64,000 nt of DNA from Bacillota bacterium (GTDB lineage: Bacteria > Bacillota > SHA-98 > UBA4971), in NCBI GenBank assembly GCA_012842395.1, contig DUSX01000037.1, positions 20,782 to 84,781 on the forward strand, in the 5' to 3' direction. The notes under the pieces are model-generated. The model was not told the DNA's origin, did not search any database, and saw only the letters and a program-made list of their open reading frames with translations. Made by a program: the position numbers and the translations under genes. Position 1 is the stretch's first letter; the number at the start of each line of letters is the position of its first letter. Positions 36,148 through 45,039 of the stretch are shown here, in pieces.

Positions 36148-36993
36148 ATGCTACAGGATACGGCGGTGCTGCTGCACCAATACGGATACCTTGTCATATT
36201 CGTGGTTCTCGCCATAGAGGGAACAGGAATGCCGGGCATTCCCTTGGAGATCGTGTTCCTCGGAGCGGGTTATTTGATCCAGCACGGCCAGATGAGATTT
36301 GAATACGCCGTTGCTGCGGCGGCGCTTGGGAACACTTTTGGCAACCTCCTGGGTTACATGATGGGCGCTGCTGTACGGGTGATTGCCGGCCGTCGCAGGG
36401 ATGCCCTTCACCGCCCGGGTGACCGTCAGAGCGGCGGCAGGGGGCGGCGCGGCGGGGGCGCGGACCCGGGCGAGTGCGCCGTTAACGCCCTCAAGGGAAG
36501 TGACGAGCGCCGTGCGAGGGATGTGGGCGAGCGCTACACCCGCTGTCTTTCTAAAGGTGCACCGCTCGAGGCATCCGGCCCTTCCTCCAAGCATGAGACA
36601 CAAAGGCTGCCTCGACGGCTTGCTCGGGAGGGCATCCTGTCCCGAGTCGATCTCTCAGGAGTGGAGGACTGGTTCTGTAAGTACGGCGCCGCCACCGTGT
36701 TCATCGGACGCTGGTTCGGGCCCATCAGGACGCCCGCTATACTGGCGTCGGGTTTCATAGGGATTGACATACGGAAATACCTGGCGGCATCAGCCTTGGC
36801 TTCCTTCTCATGGTGTCTCACGTGGCAACTCGGCGCATGGAAACTCGGCGAGGCGGTGGTTCGCCTGCTTGAGCCCCACGTGCTCGGGGCGCTCTGGCCG
36901 TGGCGGTGGGAGCTGTTGGCAGCCGGGGTGCTCTTTGCCACCGTCGCGCTATTAGCCCTGCGACTTATCCCCAGACCAGGTGCGTCCAAGTAA
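36148..36993 (+). CDS. DedA-family membrane protein with an 80-residue central insertion
   Basis: Polytopic DedA/SNARE-associated protein, a family implicated in phospholipid flipping and envelope homeostasis. The N-terminal half has EGTGMPGIPLEIVFLGAGYL and GNTFGNLLGYMMG, and the second half has IGRWFGPIRTPAILASGFIG and the C-terminal membrane helices. Between them, where other DedA proteins have a short loop, residues 80-160 (bases 36385-36628) are Arg/Gly/Ser-rich and hydrophilic. Both halves stay in one frame. Only a weak ribosome binding site precedes ATG 36148. Its place next to psd suggests a lipid-related role. Confidence 0.85.
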   Translation: MLQDTAVLLHQYGYLVIFVVLAIEGTGMPGIPLEIVFLGAGYLIQHGQMRFEYAVAAAALGNTFGNLLGYMMGAAVRVIAGRRRDALHRPGDRQSGGRGRRGGGADPGECAVNALKGSDERRARDVGERYTRCLSKGAPLEASGPSSKHETQRLPRRLAREGILSRVDLSGVEDWFCKYGAATVFIGRWFGPIRTPAILASGFIGIDIRKYLAASALASFSWCLTWQLGAWKLGEAVVRLLEPHVLGALWPWRWELLAAGVLFATVALLALRLIPRPGASK

Positions 36994-37136
36994 TTTTGCT
37001 TGATGTGCGAGGCTACAACTGACGGGACAGACATCATCGGGGCGGCAGGATCGTGCGTTGTCCGTGTCGAAAGGTACCATTGTGCTTAGGTACTAGCGGT
37101 GGCTTCCTCTTGAAATTGAAAGGATGAGGATAGCTC

Positions 37137-37685
37137 GTGAGATTGTCTGTGGTCGATACGGAGAGGTGCATCGGCTGCCAGAGCTGCATGTTCGCGTGCG
37201 CGAGACGACTCGGGAAAGGCGGCCTCGCTGGCACGTGCATTGGGGTGAGATCCATCGGCGGCATGGAGCGGGGTTTCAAGGTGGTCGTGTGCCGAGCATG
37301 CGACGACCCACCGTGCGCGAGGGTCTGCCCTGTGGGCGCGCTTCAGGTCCGCAGGGGCGGGGGTGTGCGCCTCGATGAAGCGCGGTGCATCGGGTGCGGC
37401 CACTGCCGTGACGCCTGTGTCATCGGCGCGGTTTTCTGGGACGACGAAACGGGGAAGCCGATGATCTGCGTCCACTGCGGCTATTGCGCGAAGTTCTGCC
37501 CGCACGGCGTGCTTACCATAGAGAGGGCCGACACGACTGAGAGCGCTGCTGCGCGCGTTGGCATGGCCACCGGAACCAGAGGAGAGAGGGCGGAGGGGCA
37601 GGAGAGCCTGGAGAGGGCCCTTGAGGCGAGCAATGTGGCACACGCAACAGAGAAGAGTGCGGAGGGGGCTGGAGCAAATGCTTAG
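37137..37685 (+). CDS. Four-cluster ferredoxin subunit, aldehyde oxidoreductase-associated
   Basis: HycB-like electron-transfer protein of 182 residues with four [4Fe-4S] motifs: CIGCQSCMFAC, CRACDDPPCARVC, CIGCGHCRDAC and CVHCGYCAKFC. After residue 132 comes a charged low-complexity tail. GTG 37137 follows AAAGGATGAGG by about 7 bases. Its stop overlaps the start of the aldehyde ferredoxin oxidoreductase gene by 8 bases, so it most likely accepts electrons from that enzyme. This arrangement is common for the multi-subunit members of the family. Confidence 0.93.
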   Translation: MRLSVVDTERCIGCQSCMFACARRLGKGGLAGTCIGVRSIGGMERGFKVVVCRACDDPPCARVCPVGALQVRRGGGVRLDEARCIGCGHCRDACVIGAVFWDDETGKPMICVHCGYCAKFCPHGVLTIERADTTESAAARVGMATGTRGERAEGQESLERALEASNVAHATEKSAEGAGANA

Positions 37686-39459
37686 GGGCGATCCTCTCGC
37701 AAACGTCCTCTACATAGACCTTTCCAAGAAGAAGCATTGGGTCGAGCGGCGGGAGGACCTCTTCGAGAAGAGCATAGGAGGCGCGGGCGCGGCGGTCGAG
37801 CTCCTGCACGAGGAGTGCCCCCGGGGTGCCGATCCGTTTTCCCCCGAGAACCCAATCGTCTTCGCCGTGGGCCCGTTGACGGGGCTGTTTCCCCTGGCCT
37901 CGAAGACCGTTGCCATGTTCAAGTCCCCCCACACCGGTAACCTCGGCGAGAGCCATGCCGGAGGGCGAAGCGCCGTCGCCATTCGCACGGCAGGGTACGG
38001 GGCGATCGTCATCCGGGGGGCGAACGATATCCCGGGGTATGTGGCTATCCACGGCAGCGAGGTCCACTTCCGCGACGCCCGTACCCTCTGGGGCATGAGG
38101 GACAGCTTCACCGTTGGTCGCATCATCCGGGAGAACGAGCCGGCGGCCGGGCTTCGCAGCATCATGCGCATCGGCAGGGCGGGCGAGAAACTGATACCGT
38201 ACGCTTGCGTTACCACGGAGAGCTACAGACATTTTGGCAGGCTGGGGCTCGGCGCGGTCTTCGGCAGCAAAAAGCTGAAGGCGGTCGTGGTGTCGGGCAA
38301 GCACTCGCTGCCGGTGGGAGGGGGAGAGGGCGCGGGGGGCGCCGCGGAATACCGGCGCGTGTACGACCAGATATACCAGGAAGCCGTTGCCTCGCCGGTC
38401 ATGAAGAAATACCACGACCTCGGGACGCCGGAAAACGTCCTGCCCTTGAACGCCCTCGGTGGACTGCCAACACGTAACCTGAAGGACGCCAGGTTTGAGG
38501 GGGCTGACCGCATCTCCGGGGAGGCGCTGGCCGAGCATTACCTGGGGCGGAGGCTGGCCTGCTCCCACTGTCCGGTGGGGTGCATACACATTGCGGCGCT
38601 CCGGGAGCCTGACGAAAACGAGCCTTACTTTTACAAGACCAGCATGATCTCTTACGACTACGAGCTTATCTACGCGCTTGGCTCTATGCTCGGCGGCTCG
38701 GACCCCGAGGGCCTTCTGAAGCTCATCGACCGCATCGAGGTCTACGGGCTTGACGCCATGAGCACAGGCGTGGTGCTGGCCTGGGCGACCGAGGCCCAGG
38801 AGCGCGGCCTCGTATCTGAGGACGCGGCAGGCGGCCTTCGGCTTGCCTGGGGCGATTATCCCGCCTACCTCGAGGCGGTGCGGCGGATCATCGAGCAGCC
38901 GAACGAGTTCTACGCGGCGCTCGCGCGCGGCGTTGAGCACGCTGCCTCGGTATACGGGGGCGAGGACTTTGCCCTCGCCTTCGGTGGCAACGAGATGCCG
39001 GGATATCACACGGGCCCCGGGGCGCACTTGGGGTTTCTGGTGGGAGCGCGGCACAGCCACCTGGACAGCGCAGGTTACAGCGTGGACCAGAAGGTGCTCA
39101 TGAAGAGGCAGATCCCTCCGGACGAACTCGCGCGCGAGATCCTCAAGGAGGAACGCTGGAGGCAGGTCCTGTCCAGCCTGGTGGCGTGCTTCTTCGCGAG
39201 GGGCATATACAGCCCTGAGAGGACCGCCGCGGCCCTGCGGGTGGCCGGGTTCGAGTACACCGCCGATGACCTCAAGAGGATCGGCGCAGACATACACAGA
39301 CGGAAGTACGCCTTCAAATTCCGCGAGGGGTTTTCGTTCGAGACGCTCCGCGTGCCTGGGCGGATTTTCGAGACTCCGAGCCCAGTCGGCGCGTTGCATG
39401 AGAGGTACCTGCAGGCGGCCATTTCCAGCATCGGGGAGACAGTCGGGGCTGGTGACTAG
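37678..39459 (+). CDS. Aldehyde ferredoxin oxidoreductase (tungsten/molybdenum bis-pterin enzyme)
   Basis: Cytoplasmic oxidoreductase of the AOR family, 593 residues, oxidising an aldehyde or related substrate with ferredoxin. The N-terminal pterin domain shows the SIGGAGAAVELL start and KSPHTGNLGESHAGG; the cluster cysteines are in CSHCPVGC and probably the Cys of SLVACFFARG. The DSAGYS segment corresponds to the second pterin-binding region. ATG 37678 is chosen because GGAGGGGG lies upstream and it overlaps the ferredoxin stop. A short Gly-rich insert follows SGKHSLPVG. Molybdopterin and Mo/W transport genes at 47.5-51.3 kb would support it. Confidence 0.92.
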   Translation: MLRGDPLANVLYIDLSKKKHWVERREDLFEKSIGGAGAAVELLHEECPRGADPFSPENPIVFAVGPLTGLFPLASKTVAMFKSPHTGNLGESHAGGRSAVAIRTAGYGAIVIRGANDIPGYVAIHGSEVHFRDARTLWGMRDSFTVGRIIRENEPAAGLRSIMRIGRAGEKLIPYACVTTESYRHFGRLGLGAVFGSKKLKAVVVSGKHSLPVGGGEGAGGAAEYRRVYDQIYQEAVASPVMKKYHDLGTPENVLPLNALGGLPTRNLKDARFEGADRISGEALAEHYLGRRLACSHCPVGCIHIAALREPDENEPYFYKTSMISYDYELIYALGSMLGGSDPEGLLKLIDRIEVYGLDAMSTGVVLAWATEAQERGLVSEDAAGGLRLAWGDYPAYLEAVRRIIEQPNEFYAALARGVEHAASVYGGEDFALAFGGNEMPGYHTGPGAHLGFLVGARHSHLDSAGYSVDQKVLMKRQIPPDELAREILKEERWRQVLSSLVACFFARGIYSPERTAAALRVAGFEYTADDLKRIGADIHRRKYAFKFREGFSFETLRVPGRIFETPSPVGALHERYLQAAISSIGETVGAGD

Positions 39460-39579
39460 GCTCTTGAGAGGCCATTTGCCGCTGCTGTCGTGCGGAGGCG
39501 GGGACGCAGACCATTCTCCTCCCAGGAGGACGTGCCTCAGCAATAGCCCGACAGGGGCACGGGGGATGCCACCGCGTTG

Positions 39580-40211
39580 CTGAGACATTGCGCTGCTTGC
39601 GTACCTGCTGCTCCCCATCCTTGTCATGCGGCGCTTCATCACCGCGTGTGGGTTGGACCCTTGTGCTCGGAGCAGTGACAGACCGACGGAGACTAGGGTA
39701 CCTTCGCCCGAAAGCGTGAAGAACGACAATCCACAGTCGTCTTGCACTCCGTTAAGGACTTCGAAGAGACCGTCCCAGTCACCTTTGAGCATATCCTTGT
39801 TCAGCTCGAATACCACAGTCTGGACTGCTGCCTTGCGCAGGAGTCATTACATCCCGAGGAGCGCATGGTACTCCCTGCCTTCGGTGTCTGTCCTTATCAG
39901 GTCTATATGGTGGACGCGACCTAGTAGGCTGTCTAGTGGTTCAGACGGCGTTTCGATGGTTTCGATGCCGTCCACATAGTTCTCGAAGTAATCGTCCCCG
40001 TGTTCATGAATCGACGAGTTGCCTACGAATCGGTTGGCGAAGTGGGAAACGACGGTTCCTTCTGAAGAGTACACGGCCATGTTGATGACATGACATCATT
40101 CGCACAAGTAGTTTATCGACAGGTTGTCCTTGACTATCAGGACAATGTGAGGATTAGCTTCGTACGCAAGTACCCGTCCTGTCCGACCCACAAGATGCCC
40201 CGACAGATTCA
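39580..40211 (-). pseudogene. FkbM-family methyltransferase with three in-frame stop codons
   Basis: One minus-strand frame reads through an FkbM methyltransferase: the SAM-binding part (SGHLVGRTGRVLAYEANP), NMAVYSSEGTVVSHF, the conserved IDLIRTDTEGREYHALLGM, and a C-terminal part VVFELNKDML. It is interrupted by TGA at 40096-40098 and by TAA-TGA at 39849-39844, with the same frame continuing after each. The N-terminus is also missing, since the glycosyltransferase stop lies directly upstream. This is a recently inactivated gene; the 3' limit is approximate. It would have methylated a glycan, fitting its glycosyltransferase neighbour. Confidence 0.85.
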
Positions 40212-40214
40212 CCA

Positions 40215-42221
40215 CTAGTCAATCCACTCTACCAAACTAGGATGCGGGTCGAGGATGGATTCGTATTGCTGCTTGATACCGTATCGTGCGTTTGGATCCA
40301 GCATCTTGTATCTCCGGTACTTGAGCTCTCGGTCAGCAGGCGTTGCCCAGCCGAAATGCTTCACTCGCAGCTCTGACCGGGCGCCGGGCAGAGCGGTCAC
40401 GTTATTCGGAAGCCTGCCACAGTGCAGCGGGGTCTCTTGCCACGTGTACTTGAACCTGGGTTGGTAGCGCACGAGGAAGACCCTGTAGGTCTTGTGAGCC
40501 TGCCAGTACGGATCTTCACGATAGTGTGTCGGATCCCAGAAGTCGTAGAGTCGGAATGAGTAATAGTCGTAGAACGGCTGGTTGATGAGGTCGCGTATGG
40601 CAGACGTGGCCCTGTCCTCGAGCATTTCGTCTGCATCGAGAACGAGGATCCAATCCGGATTGGTGCTCACGGTGAGCTCCCACTGCTGCCTCCTCAGTTC
40701 GACCTCGTTGTGAAAACCGTGCTTCGAGTTCGAGACGATTGTCGTGGGAATGTTGCTTAGCGCCTGTCTGCACACTTCGACGGTGTCATCCTCGCTCGCG
40801 TCATCGAGAATCACGGCGGCGTCGATGTATTGCGCGGCGTGTTCGAGTACTCTGCGGAGATACCTGCCAGCTTCGTTCCGAACCAGCATGGACAGGGTGA
40901 GCCTGTTACCCTCGTACTTTGTTACTCTGGTCTGCATGAAATCTGGCAAATCGGGCTCGGGCACCCTCGTGAACTCCACCCCTCTTACCAGCCACCTTGT
41001 TTCCTTCTCAGGTCTGGTTACGAGGACCCGGCAGTCATACAACTCGCGGAAATACCTGTCTTGTTCGACACCATGAGTCAAGACGCGGCCGGTCACAAGC
41101 GCTTCCGTTGCCTCGGAGTCTATCAAAGCCAGGCGGGAGCTCAGCACGTCAGTCCTCGAGATGAGTCTTGCTTGCATGGAAGCTCTCAGATCGTCTTCAA
41201 GACCCTTTGAGATCTCCGACCAATAGTCTGGTGCGAGAAGCTCCATTCCGTCGTCGCGTCTTGGGTCCCTGAAGTCGAAACTCCAGAACCGTTCGACCGC
41301 TCGTTTTGCTGCAGAGAGAATCTTGTTCATCTCGCTGCGAATCCCGTGGGATTTCAGCAACGTAGCAGCGGCCTTATGAACCGGGGCTTGCGCTTCGGTG
41401 CGGTTGGCTTCTCGGTAGTCCTTGACACGTTCGAGATCTGACTCCCTGTAAATGTGATAGGCGGGATAGCATGTGTCAACATAGAGCCTCAATCCGAGTG
41501 CTGCCGCCCGTATGCAGAAGTGTCTGTCCTCTCCCCAGAAAGACACGTTAGGGACTTCCCGAAACGAGACGCCTTTCTGAAGAGCCTCTCTCGATATCAA
41601 TGTGCACGCGCCCAACCCGCCCACCTCGTACAATCCGGGCGTCTTCAGACTCTCCAGAAACGCCCGAGTCCTGGACTGGGCCTCTTCTTGGGAAATACGT
41701 TCCCCGCGTGCGTGCTCGAACAGAGTGTATTGGTCCTGGAGCCAGACCTGGGGCAGCGGAGGCGAGTCAGGCTGCCACTGTGTCCAGAATATCTCGGACA
41801 CAATCGCCCTCCCACAGGTGATGAGGTGTCGGAGGGTATCCGGGTGCAGAACGAGGTCGGAGTCGATCAAGAAGAGGTAGTCATACTCGTTTTCAAGAGC
41901 GAACCGAATCATCCGGTCCTTGTGCTCTGCGACCCTCCACACGAGGTCTTCGTTCCATCGATGGGTCTTGTCATCACAGACATAGTCTTGTCTGCCTGTC
42001 CCCACTGCACCGGTTGCACTCTCCAAGATGAAGACCCGGCTGCCTTCCCGGTGGAACGCAGCGAGCATGGCGGATGAGTCCGGATTCTGGTTGTCATCGA
42101 CGAAGGCGAAATCGGTCAATGTACCGGAGACATCCAGCTCGGACAGGGATTTGAGGAACTCGGCCAAGATTGGCGGCTTCTGGTTTACTGGGCTTCCGAT
42201 GAGCACCCTCTGAACGGTCAA
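40215..42221 (-). CDS. Two-domain family 2 glycosyltransferase
   Basis: Cytoplasmic or membrane-peripheral protein of 668 residues with two GT-A type domains. The first begins VQRVLIGSPVNQKPPILAEF and has the DxD-like LIDSDLVLH and a conserved GEDRHFCIRA segment. The second begins LTLSMLVRNEAGRYLRRVLEH, with ILDDASEDDTVEVC and VLDADEMLED, the classic GT2 motifs. TTG 42221 is preferred from homology position and an AAAGGTG site; the frame is open to 42524 but that part is not protein-like. Base composition looks less GC-rich than in the flanks. It probably extends a surface polysaccharide. Confidence 0.82.
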   Translation of the reverse strand: MTVQRVLIGSPVNQKPPILAEFLKSLSELDVSGTLTDFAFVDDNQNPDSSAMLAAFHREGSRVFILESATGAVGTGRQDYVCDDKTHRWNEDLVWRVAEHKDRMIRFALENEYDYLFLIDSDLVLHPDTLRHLITCGRAIVSEIFWTQWQPDSPPLPQVWLQDQYTLFEHARGERISQEEAQSRTRAFLESLKTPGLYEVGGLGACTLISREALQKGVSFREVPNVSFWGEDRHFCIRAAALGLRLYVDTCYPAYHIYRESDLERVKDYREANRTEAQAPVHKAAATLLKSHGIRSEMNKILSAAKRAVERFWSFDFRDPRRDDGMELLAPDYWSEISKGLEDDLRASMQARLISRTDVLSSRLALIDSEATEALVTGRVLTHGVEQDRYFRELYDCRVLVTRPEKETRWLVRGVEFTRVPEPDLPDFMQTRVTKYEGNRLTLSMLVRNEAGRYLRRVLEHAAQYIDAAVILDDASEDDTVEVCRQALSNIPTTIVSNSKHGFHNEVELRRQQWELTVSTNPDWILVLDADEMLEDRATSAIRDLINQPFYDYYSFRLYDFWDPTHYREDPYWQAHKTYRVFLVRYQPRFKYTWQETPLHCGRLPNNVTALPGARSELRVKHFGWATPADRELKYRRYKMLDPNARYGIKQQYESILDPHPSLVEWID

Positions 42222-42654
42222 CGGCTGTTCACACACCTTTGGTCTAGTTGGATCTCTCGGCAAGTCTCGCGCCTGAGCTACATCGACACGACCGAGTTGA
42301 TGGCACCTGCGCCGAACGCACACGGGGCATGACGCCGGACCTGTGCGACGGGCCTCAAAAACACTGAAGGCATGCAAATGACGTGCCATTCTAACGGGGG
42401 AGGGCTTCGAACTCGCAAAGTCCGGGAGTCCTACGTCTGCCAAGTGAGGATACGCATCAACTCGGCCCCTGCGCGTTGCGGCCAGTGAGAAATACCTGCG
42501 CGTTGCTGATCCCAAATGTATCACCTAGTTCGTGTGACTCTGCCGCCCTGGGAGATCCGCTTCCTTCCTCGCTCCCTCCGCTCGTGCGGCGGTACGATGT
42601 CTTGTCTGGGAGGGCGTACGTCGCGGGGCGACATATCATAGAAGTTAATCTGCA
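42222..42654. other. Upstream region of the glycosyltransferase
   Basis: About 430 bases with no convincing gene on either strand. The part nearest the exporter (42600-42654) becomes strikingly AT-rich relative to the rest of the window and leads into the palindrome at 42655-42683. Minus-strand TTGACA (42660-42655) could serve the glycosyltransferase, but its -10 is poor. Confidence 0.5.
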
Positions 42655-42683
42655 TGTCAATAATATTAATATATGCATTGACA
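42655..42683. promoter_or_regulatory. Palindromic operator candidate in the AT-rich intergenic island
   Basis: TGTCAAT (42655-42661) and ATTGACA (42677-42683) form perfect 7-base arms around a 15-base A/T spacer. The right arm supplies the -35 of the exporter promoter, and the left arm supplies a TTGACA on the other strand. A dimeric repressor bound here could control both directions. No regulator gene is adjacent. Confidence 0.6.
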
Positions 42684-42706
42684 ATGTTTGGGGCGAGATC
42701 TATGAT
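42678..42706 (+). promoter_or_regulatory. Promoter of the ABC-2 exporter operon
   Basis: TTGACA (42678-42683), a 17-base spacer, and TATGAT (42701-42706), one mismatch from consensus. Transcription from about 42713 would read into the ATPase gene at 42811. Confidence 0.85.
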
Positions 42707-42810
42707 TGATTCCGGCGGCATCAGGAGGCGCCGAGGGGCAGCACGAGGAGGCGTGCCTTGGTTTAGATCAATCCAGGTGGTCCCGCGGAGGCGATGGGCA
42801 AGTGGCGGAC

Positions 42811-43872
42811 ATGCGAGGAAGAGCGGCGTTCGCAGTGGAGGCGATACACCTCCGTAAGGAATTTCCGAAGCGCCATACAAGACTGAGCGTGTGGGGGCTG
42901 TGGATGCGCCGGGAGGGAAGGGACGGCCAGACTGGGCGCAACGGAAGTTGCAGGCAGGTTGTCGTCGCCGTACGGGACGTGTCGTTCGCGGTGCAGCCGG
43001 GCGAGGTGTTCGGGCTCCTCGGCCCGAACGGCGCGGGCAAGACCACCACTATCCGGATGCTCTGCACGCTTCTCGAGCCAACCAGTGGCAGCGCGACCGT
43101 CAACGGCTACGATACTGTTCGCGAAGCCCCCATGGTGCGACGCAGCCTGGGGACGGTACTCACAGGCGAACGAAGTACATACTGGAAGCTGACAGGTCGC
43201 GAGAACCTCGAGTACTTCGCCGCCCTCTACGGACTGTCGCGCAAGGAGCAAAGGGCCCGGGCAACGGCCATCCTCGAGCGGCTTGGCCTCGCCGACAAAG
43301 CGGACCAGCTGGTGGAGACATACTCGTCCGGCATGAAACAGAGGCTCGCATTGGGCAGGGCGCTCCTTGCGGGCCAGCCCATCCTCCTCCTTGACGAGCC
43401 GACGATCGGGCTTGACCCGGCCGCCGCACGCTCCATCCGCGAACTCATACGCGAGCTTCGCGCGGAAGGCCGCACCATTCTGCTCACTACCCACTACATG
43501 GAGGAAGCCGACCAGCTCTGCGACAGGGTGGCCATCATCGACCAAGGAAGCATCATAGCGCTCGACAGTCCGAGGCGTCTCAAGGACTCCCTTGGGGAGG
43601 GTACGAGCTTGCAGTTGGAGGTAAGTGACTGGAACGACGACGCGAGCCGGAGCGTGAGCGCGATCCGAGGGGTTGCTGGGATAACGTCCAGATACGCCGC
43701 TGAGCAGGAGGCCTGGCAGGTGAGCGTCGTGACGGATAACGGGCCTGTGGTCCTCGCCGAGATCATCGCGGTCTTGGCGCGATCCGGAGTCAGGATACGA
43801 AGGGTGCAAGCAGTGGAGCCGACCTTGGAGGACGTGTTCTTGAAGCTCACCGGCAAGGGCCTCAAATCGTGA
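42811..43872 (+). CDS. ABC-2 type exporter ATP-binding protein (DrrA/NatA-like)
   Basis: ATPase of 353 residues powering an ABC-2 efflux or glycolipid/antibiotic export system. Walker A is GPNGAGKTT, the signature is YSSGMKQRLALGRALL, Walker B is ILLLDEPTIGLD, and the H-loop is LLTTHYMEEAD. A 15-residue charged insert follows the first strand (RREGRDGQTGRNG). The C-terminal 90 residues match the DrrA-type extension. ATG 42811 is chosen from alignment; the frame is open to 42706 with no good site. Two permease genes follow in the same operon. Confidence 0.93.
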   Translation: MRGRAAFAVEAIHLRKEFPKRHTRLSVWGLWMRREGRDGQTGRNGSCRQVVVAVRDVSFAVQPGEVFGLLGPNGAGKTTTIRMLCTLLEPTSGSATVNGYDTVREAPMVRRSLGTVLTGERSTYWKLTGRENLEYFAALYGLSRKEQRARATAILERLGLADKADQLVETYSSGMKQRLALGRALLAGQPILLLDEPTIGLDPAAARSIRELIRELRAEGRTILLTTHYMEEADQLCDRVAIIDQGSIIALDSPRRLKDSLGEGTSLQLEVSDWNDDASRSVSAIRGVAGITSRYAAEQEAWQVSVVTDNGPVVLAEIIAVLARSGVRIRRVQAVEPTLEDVFLKLTGKGLKS

Positions 43873-43905
43873 GCGGTCATACGCGTTTGAGAAGGGGGGA
43901 CCCCT

Positions 43906-44880
43906 GTGGGCGGTAGCACTTCGGCTCGCGGAACGGGATCTTGGCGCAAGGAGTCCAGCGAGAGGGTCCCCGCGGGATCCTCTGGATCGCCTTGCACATG
44001 GCAGTGTCTGAGACAACCGGAGGCAGCGTCTGCCGTGGAGGAAGCGTCTCCCGTACCGAGCTGGGGCGCAGCCATCCTGGCGGTGGCTCGCAAGGAATGG
44101 CTCATCGTAAGGCGCTATCCGAGTTGGATCCTGTCCATGTTTGTGTGGCCCATCTTGCTGCCCCTTTCGTTCGCTTTCGGAGGCAGGGCAATGGCTGGTC
44201 CGAGCGGAGAGAGCCTTGCGGCCTTCGTGAGGCATACGGGGACGGCCGACTACACCGGTTACGTCGCGGTCGGCACCATTCTTTGGCTGTGGATGAATGC
44301 TGCACTGTGGGATTCGGGGTCGTTCTTCCGCGACGAGCAGATGCGGGGGACTCTTGACAGCAACTGGATGACACCGGCTCCGCGCATCTGCCATCTCCTA
44401 GGGGCTGAGCTTTTTAGCCTTCTCGTAGGTTTCGTGATGACGACCATAGCCATCCTGGAGTTCAGGTTCCTGTTGGGTGTACGGATCACTGGTTCACCGT
44501 GCGTTCTCGCCCTTTCGGTGGCGGCGGTCCTTCCGTGCGTGTATGGGCTGAGCCTGCTCTTCGCAAGCCTCGTGGTGTGGGCGAAGGACGTGTCCACGAT
44601 GGTAAACGTCGTTCGAGGCACTTTCCTGATCTTCTGCGGAGTGAGCTTTCCTTTGGCTGTGCTTCCCGGGTGGATGCGCGCGGTCGCGTCGGTCTTGCCA
44701 CTGACGTACGCGATAAACGCCGTGAGGACGGCCGCGCTTACGAAAGTGGGTGCCGGTGCGATCTGCCGGGATCTTGCGGCACTCGTTGTGTATGGGTGCG
44801 TCTTCGTGGTATCTGGCGTGACCGCCTTCAACTACACAGAGCGGCAGGCCAGACGACGCGGAACGCTTTCGCACTACTGA
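43906..44880 (+). CDS. ABC-2 type exporter permease
   Basis: Integral membrane permease of 324 residues, partner of the upstream ATPase. A hydrophilic leader of about 45 residues precedes the ILAVARKEWLIVRRYPSWILSMFVWPI segment, then five more hydrophobic stretches and the LPLTYAINAVRTA block near the end, which is typical of DrrB/ABC2 permeases. GTG 43906 follows GAAGGGGGGA by a few bases. It is followed by a second, distinct permease, suggesting a heterodimeric membrane part. Confidence 0.9.
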   Translation: MGGSTSARGTGSWRKESSERVPAGSSGSPCTWQCLRQPEAASAVEEASPVPSWGAAILAVARKEWLIVRRYPSWILSMFVWPILLPLSFAFGGRAMAGPSGESLAAFVRHTGTADYTGYVAVGTILWLWMNAALWDSGSFFRDEQMRGTLDSNWMTPAPRICHLLGAELFSLLVGFVMTTIAILEFRFLLGVRITGSPCVLALSVAAVLPCVYGLSLLFASLVVWAKDVSTMVNVVRGTFLIFCGVSFPLAVLPGWMRAVASVLPLTYAINAVRTAALTKVGAGAICRDLAALVVYGCVFVVSGVTAFNYTERQARRRGTLSHY

Positions 44881-45039
44881 ACACCGACGGAATCAGCGGC
44901 GCGCCGCAAACGTCGCAAGGGGCGGCCGTCATCGGACGGCAAGACGGGCGACCCTGGAGAGGACTCTCACGCTGAAAACTGGCGCGGACTCGCGGCGACC
45001 TACTACGTTGCGGTTTAGTTCCGATGGAGGACGGTGCGG

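Noticed and set aside
37513..39816. 767-codon open frame on the minus strand opposite the aldehyde oxidoreductase
   Set aside because: It is a GC-driven shadow of a clearly recognised gene on the plus strand; only its first part (39580-39816) has protein similarity, to the FkbM methyltransferase, and is annotated as such.
39844..39849. Frameshift in the FkbM gene
   Set aside because: First impression from separate open frames; the two parts are in the same frame and separated by TAA-TGA stops, so this is nonsense mutation, not a frameshift.
40096..40098. Selenocysteine codon in the FkbM gene
   Set aside because: The TGA lies at a position not known for selenocysteine, no insertion element is evident, and two further stop codons follow.
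42222..42524. N-terminal 100 residues added to the glycosyltransferase by the open frame
   Set aside because: Composition is unlike the rest, no motif is seen and the family start aligns near 42221.
42763..44394. 543-codon open frame on the minus strand opposite the exporter ATPase
   Set aside because: Runs antisense through a well-matched ABC ATPase and its permease and shows no family motif.
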